Under the pieces are notes generated by a model. That model was given only the letters and a program-made list of their open reading frames with translations, was not told the origin of the DNA and searched no databases. Shown here in pieces: positions 60,146-64,000 of a DNA stretch of 64,000 nt. Each line of letters begins with the position of its first letter. The first letter of the stretch is position 1. A program made the translations under genes and the position numbers. This stretch comes from Collinsella aerofaciens (GTDB taxonomy: Bacteria > Actinomycetota > Coriobacteriia > Coriobacteriales > Coriobacteriaceae): the NCBI RefSeq assembly GCF_028207065.1, contig NZ_JAQLFP010000012.1:1-64000 (forward strand), given 5' to 3'.

Positions 60146-61393
60146 CTACCGTTCGTTAATATAGGTACGGTGCGGAAACTTCAAGCCCGGGAACAGCTTG
60201 CTCGTGAGCTCGCAGAAATAGCCATCTGTCATGCTCGCAATGTAATCCACTACGGTCTGATCTATATCGTCCTGCCAGGCATAGGTGCGTTCGTAGTAGG
60301 AAAGCTGCCGCTCAATGCGAGAAATGTGGTGCTTAAAGATGTAAGAAGACTCGTTGCCTTCGTTTATATCCTGCAGGCAACGGTCGTAGAGCTTTTCGAA
60401 CGCCTCGCGCAGCTCCTCCTCGGAATCGCCTTCGATACCGCCCTTGCTATAGATCTTCTCGTAGTTCTCGCGCTTGGCTCGGCGAATTTCCTCAAACAGG
60501 TCCTCGCTCATCTCGATGCGCGGCTTACCATAGCTATGCTCAACGATATCGATGGAAGCGTGCGTGAGGATCCAGCTGTTATAGGCGCCGCCCCGACCAT
60601 CGTCAAAAGCGTCGGGCGAAAGCAGACCCGCCGCGATCGCATCCTGACGGTCACGACCGACGTAGGCAAGAATATCCGAGATGCGAACGACGCAGCCCTC
60701 GAGCGTCATGGGACGCAGGTGCCCAATGGCGCCATAGCCCGTGGCGATGCAGTCCTCGACCGCCTGATCGAACTGGTCAAAGGAGCCCATATCCGACAAT
60801 TCAAACACGCGTTGCTCGTACTCGCCGTTATGGCATAGCACGCCGTCGAGCGTCTGGAGCGACACGTTGCGGCCATACAGGGCGTCGAGCACGCGGACCG
60901 ACTGCACGTTATGGAAAAAGTAGCGACCCGTGCGCTCATGATAGATATCGTTGAGAAAACGCTCACCGGCATGGCCGAAAGGCGTGTGGCCCAAGTCGTG
61001 GCCTAAGCCAATCGCCTCGATCAGATCGCAGTTGAGCCCCAGGGCGCAACCGATATCGCGCGCAATGCGCGAAACAAGCTGCACGTGCAGGCCACGACGC
61101 GACAGGTCGTCGTTGCTGCGAAAACTGAAGACCTGTGTTTTGCCGGCATAGCGAGTGTACGCCGGAAGATGAAGTATCTTTTCGGTATCGCGCATAAACG
61201 CCGGACGCATAAGCGTGCCTTTGTCGGCGGCGCGATCAATACGACGAATGACCTGATCGTCGTTGCAACGATACGGGTTAACATAGCCCGAAGCACGATC
61301 GGTGGCAATGCGCTCGAAAAGTTCGGGCGACAACGCCGAGGGAATACGGTCCATGCGCGCCTTAATGACGGCCGTTTCTTGATTAGTTGCCAT
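60146..61393 (-). CDS. Deoxyguanosinetriphosphate triphosphohydrolase-like HD protein
   Basis: 415 residues with an HD metal site: HVQLVSRIARDIG, then AIGLGHDLGHTPFGHAGERFL and LSD-IL motif VVRISDILAYVGRDRQDAI. Family enzymes remove triphosphate from dGTP or related nucleotides. ATG 61393 follows AAGGAG. Located right after a prepilin peptidase-like gene on the same strand. Confidence 0.88.
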   Translation of the reverse strand: MATNQETAVIKARMDRIPSALSPELFERIATDRASGYVNPYRCNDDQVIRRIDRAADKGTLMRPAFMRDTEKILHLPAYTRYAGKTQVFSFRSNDDLSRRGLHVQLVSRIARDIGCALGLNCDLIEAIGLGHDLGHTPFGHAGERFLNDIYHERTGRYFFHNVQSVRVLDALYGRNVSLQTLDGVLCHNGEYEQRVFELSDMGSFDQFDQAVEDCIATGYGAIGHLRPMTLEGCVVRISDILAYVGRDRQDAIAAGLLSPDAFDDGRGGAYNSWILTHASIDIVEHSYGKPRIEMSEDLFEEIRRAKRENYEKIYSKGGIEGDSEEELREAFEKLYDRCLQDINEGNESSYIFKHHISRIERQLSYYERTYAWQDDIDQTVVDYIASMTDGYFCELTSKLFPGLKFPHRTYINER

Positions 61394-61424
61394 GGCATGC
61401 TCCTTAAGAAGGATGCGCAATCGG

Positions 61425-61847
61425 TTACAAAGTGCAGCCCACAACCTCGATTATGGCAAAAATCGGCACCAAAAACGGGAGCAATGGCAGGGAGCGCGAT
61501 TTCGTGATGAGGCAGGAGAGGGCCAGGGCCAGGAGCGCGCCGGCAAATGCCACGATGCCACCCATAGGGTCGAGCGTGCAAAGCGCGAAAAGTGCCTTAG
61601 CATCTCCCATGCCGATGCCCAGGGTTTGGCGAAGACGACGCCAGAGGGACTCAGTCAGCACGAGAGCAAGATACACGATGACAGCAAGACCTGCGTGGTC
61701 AAGCGCTGTGTTCAAACCGAGATCGAACCAAACACCCGCTAACGCCGCCACCGCACACGCGCCGGCAAGCGAATTCGGGAACCGCCGATCACGAGCATCG
61801 ATAACGGCGCCAGCAATAGCAAACAACCAAAACGGGATATAGACCAT
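61425..61847 (-). CDS. Short A24-type prepilin peptidase-like membrane protein
   Basis: 140 residues, about five hydrophobic segments. The catalytic Asp motifs are seen as VIDARDRRFPNSL and GMGDAKALFALC. It lacks the N-terminal methyltransferase domain of full PilD/TadV proteins and is at the size of archaeal-like/TadV forms. GAGGAGG before ATG 61847. No pilin or secretion genes are visible nearby, so its substrate is unknown. Confidence 0.75.
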   Translation of the reverse strand: MVYIPFWLFAIAGAVIDARDRRFPNSLAGACAVAALAGVWFDLGLNTALDHAGLAVIVYLALVLTESLWRRLRQTLGIGMGDAKALFALCTLDPMGGIVAFAGALLALALSCLITKSRSLPLLPFLVPIFAIIEVVGCTL

Positions 61848-61879
61848 CGAACGCCTCCTCGAGTTACATCGCATAAACA

Positions 61880-61920
61880 AAAACCACCACAAAGGTGCCT
61901 GTCCCCTTTGTGGTGGTTTT
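61880..61920. terminator. Strong bidirectional hairpin terminator
   Basis: 16-bp perfect stem AAAACCACCACAAAGG/CCTTTGTGGTGGTTTT with a 9-base loop, between two minus-strand genes; T-runs on both sides allow termination in both directions. Confidence 0.85.
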
Positions 61921-61928
61921 GGTGGTGA

Positions 61929-63224
61929 TTATTTGGCGCCTTGCATGACCTCGTCAAGGGTGACGTTGACGGCGTGCTGCGTCGGAACCCAGTCGACCTT
62001 CAGGAACAGTGCAGCCACCGTGATGGGGATATAGCTGAACATAAAGATCGGGAAGGTAAACAGGTTAGTCACCAGGCGCCACTTTTGCGCGCAGTGAATA
62101 TGCTTGTACTCAAAGATAGTCGTGAGCAGCGCCAGGATGAAGAAAGTCTGATACATCATGGCGAAGGTCATAATGAGCGAAGCGGCGCACGCCTGCATCT
62201 CGACTTCGGTTGCCAAGAAACCATGCGAAAGGCCACCCACAATCAAGAACGTCGCATTAGCGAGCATCGAGATCAAGGACAGCAGCATACCCGGGGCGAT
62301 GGTCATAAACATGTCGTAGGCGGCAAAGCGATGATAGCGGAAGGTCGATTTGACCAGGTGCTTACCGTAGGTAAAGAACACCTGGTAGAAGCCCTTGGTC
62401 CAGCGCATGCGCTGTTTCCAGGACGCCTTAAACGTCACGGGCTGTTCGTCAAAGAACTCCGCCGGCGCATAACCGATGCGAATGCCGTGAATGGCACAGA
62501 ACGTAGTGAACTGGATGTCCTCGGTCAGCGTATGGAACTGCCAGCCGTGCATGCCCTCAATTACGCTGGCGGAGATGAGGTAGCCCGAACCAGAGACGGC
62601 ACAAGACGTCTTGCAGATGTTGCGCGCGTTGTTGAGGAAGCGGGCCTCACGCAGATACCAGGTGGCGTTGGCAGACGAAATCCACGAGCTGCCGAAGTTC
62701 TTGGAGTTACGATAGCTCGTAACCACATGGAAGCCCTGGTCAAAGGCATCATTCATCTTGGAGACGTAATCGCGGGAGATAACGTTGTCGGCATCGAAGA
62801 TAAAGTAGCCCTCAAACGTGTCGGGATACTCGTTGAGAATGCGATCGAAACCAAAGTCCATGACCCAGCTCTTACCCTTGCGGGCCAGGTCGTTGCGCTC
62901 ATAAACGATGGCGCCCGCCTCGCGCGCGAGCTGCGCCGTATTATCGGTGCAGGCATCGGCGACCACGAAGACCTCGATAAGCTCGGACGGATAATCCTGG
63001 TCCTTGATGGAGCGAACGAGGTTGGCGATCACGGCCTCCTCGTTATGCGCCGCGATAAAGAAGGCATAGCGGTGGAGTTTTTTGGCCTTGGGAGGCGCGA
63101 CCTCGCCACGAAGAGCGCCAATGACAAAGAAGACCACCTGGTACAGAAAGCAGACCGTGAGTAGCGTAACCACAATCTGGTTAAAGATCACGATGGGCGT
63201 GTTAGTTTGTAAAAAGGCGAGCAT
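61929..63224 (-). CDS. Family 2 glycosyltransferase, membrane-bound
   Basis: 431 residues. An N-terminal helix, a GT-A catalytic domain with FIAAHNEEAVIANLVRSI, VVADACTDNTAQLAREAGA, FDADNVISRDY, LTEDIQFTTF and the product motif QRMRW. Four C-terminal helices follow (about 290-420). It looks like processive synthases that use UDP-sugars (hyaluronan/chitin-like). Product unknown. GGGAG precedes the ATG. Confidence 0.88.
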   Translation of the reverse strand: MLAFLQTNTPIVIFNQIVVTLLTVCFLYQVVFFVIGALRGEVAPPKAKKLHRYAFFIAAHNEEAVIANLVRSIKDQDYPSELIEVFVVADACTDNTAQLAREAGAIVYERNDLARKGKSWVMDFGFDRILNEYPDTFEGYFIFDADNVISRDYVSKMNDAFDQGFHVVTSYRNSKNFGSSWISSANATWYLREARFLNNARNICKTSCAVSGSGYLISASVIEGMHGWQFHTLTEDIQFTTFCAIHGIRIGYAPAEFFDEQPVTFKASWKQRMRWTKGFYQVFFTYGKHLVKSTFRYHRFAAYDMFMTIAPGMLLSLISMLANATFLIVGGLSHGFLATEVEMQACAASLIMTFAMMYQTFFILALLTTIFEYKHIHCAQKWRLVTNLFTFPIFMFSYIPITVAALFLKVDWVPTQHAVNVTLDEVMQGAK

Positions 63225-63306
63225 GCAGGCTCCCGAGAACGCGTTACGTAAACAACCGTATATCTTACCGTAGGCTAACCGAGTTCAAGAAACCACCTAA
63301 TACTGG

Positions 63307-64000
63307 TTAGGGTTCGAGCAGACCGAGCTGCGGTGCGATTTCGTCGCCGGCGGCAGTGCGGCCGAGCGAGCGCGGGGCTAGGTCATCCAGAACGGCGGCG
63401 AGATCCCACGGCAGCTCATCGCGGCACTCAATGCGCTCCCCCGTCACGGGATGATCGAACGCCACACGCCAGGAATGGAGGAATTGCCTGGTCAAACCCT
63501 GGTCGGCACGCGCATCGCACTTACCGTAGAGCGGATCGCCCACGCAGGCGTGGTTGATATGGCGCATGTGCACGCGAATCTGATGCGTGCGACCCGTAAA
63601 CAGGTGGCACTCGACGAGCGTATAGCCATCGTCAAAACGCGTGGAATCGAAGCGCTCGAGGACCCTAAAGGTCGTAATGGCCTGGCGCGCGAAAGGATCG
63701 TCCGAAACCGCCATCTTGACACGGTCGCGCGTAGAACGGGCAATGCCGGTGTTAATGGTGCCCTCGTCCATGGCAATGTGGCCGTGGACGAGCGTAATGT
63801 AGCGGCGGTCGAGCGTGCGCGTGCGGATGAGATTCTGGAGCGCGCGCTGGGTGTCGTCGTCTTTTGCCGCGAGCATAAGGCCCGAGGTGTCACGATCCAG
63901 GCGATGCACGATGCCGGGGCGGTCCTCGCCCTGCACGGTGCCCAGATGGTCAATGCCACAGTGATAGACCAAGGCGTTCGCAAGGGTGCCGCTCTCGTGG
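63307..64000 (-). CDS. RluD-type 23S rRNA pseudouridine synthase (5' end outside window)
   Basis: Partial: about 230 C-terminal residues, starting mid-domain at HESGTLANALVYHCG. The catalytic aspartate is in GIVHRLDRDTSGLMLAAK, and LVECHLFTGRTHQIRVHM follows. Without the N-terminus the exact RluA/RluD subtype and presence of an S4 domain cannot be seen. Confidence 0.9.
   Translation of the reverse strand, partial: HESGTLANALVYHCGIDHLGTVQGEDRPGIVHRLDRDTSGLMLAAKDDDTQRALQNLIRTRTLDRRYITLVHGHIAMDEGTINTGIARSTRDRVKMAVSDDPFARQAITTFRVLERFDSTRFDDGYTLVECHLFTGRTHQIRVHMRHINHACVGDPLYGKCDARADQGLTRQFLHSWRVAFDHPVTGERIECRDELPWDLAAVLDDLAPRSLGRTAAGDEIAPQLGLLEP

Overview
The window looks like chromosome of a Coriobacteriia actinobacterium, most like Collinsella. 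This rests on the moderately high GC content, AGGAGG-type ribosome sites, a single-chain L-serine dehydratase, PTS-based fructose metabolism, and actinobacterial-style housekeeping blocks (tlyA-nadK-recN, nusB-asp23-efp, alaS-ruvX-mltG). The genus is an inference from gene content; no 16S gene is present.

Layout. 1-7145 (+ strand): L-serine ammonia-lyase, an L,D-transpeptidase and a MacAB-like efflux system. 7146-7377: a duplicated stop-codon segment, a palindrome and a dead IS21-type transposase fragment. 7378-29859: a GC-richer cobalamin island with two divergent operons. The minus-strand operon of 17 tightly overlapping genes (cbiF to cbiJ) runs the anaerobic corrin pathway from methylation of cobalt-factors to adenosylation and nucleotide-loop assembly. 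The plus-strand operon starts with a promoter and a cobalamin riboswitch. It encodes a Tat-exported lipoprotein CbiK chelatase, a small lipoprotein, and a BtuFCD-like importer. 29885-30116: an IS3-type transposase fragment closes the island. 30117-64000 (nearly all minus strand): a TetR regulator, a membrane protein, three tandem tRNA-Glu genes beside the CCA-adding enzyme, two pfkB kinases with ptsI, ptsH and a fructose EII (plus an rpiR regulator on the + strand), recN-nadK-tlyA-xseB-nusB-asp23-efp, pepP, a degenerate aroB with aroK, yqeG-mltG-ruvX-alaS, a sigma-B-type sigma factor operon, rarA, a dGTPase-like gene, a short prepilin peptidase, a glycosyltransferase, and the 3' part of a pseudouridine synthase.

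How the genes work together. The island supplies almost all steps from cobalt-factor II to adenosylcobalamin. It lacks the precorrin-2/sirohydrochlorin genes and a cobalt importer within this window. The riboswitch-led operon puts a chelatase outside the membrane next to two related lipoprotein receptor domains and an importer. This suggests, without proving it, a surface system that captures a tetrapyrrole or corrinoid, perhaps inserts metal, and imports it to feed the biosynthetic operon. Two different broken transposases at the island ends, and the separation of an efflux operon from a TetR gene, point to acquisition by transfer.

Other notable features are a dispersed palindromic repeat with compensatory base changes (1-75 and 38654-38780), an aroB homologue that appears to have lost its zinc ligands, a CobU-like/CobC fusion with an altered P-loop, and an anti-sigma protein lacking clear ATP-binding boxes.
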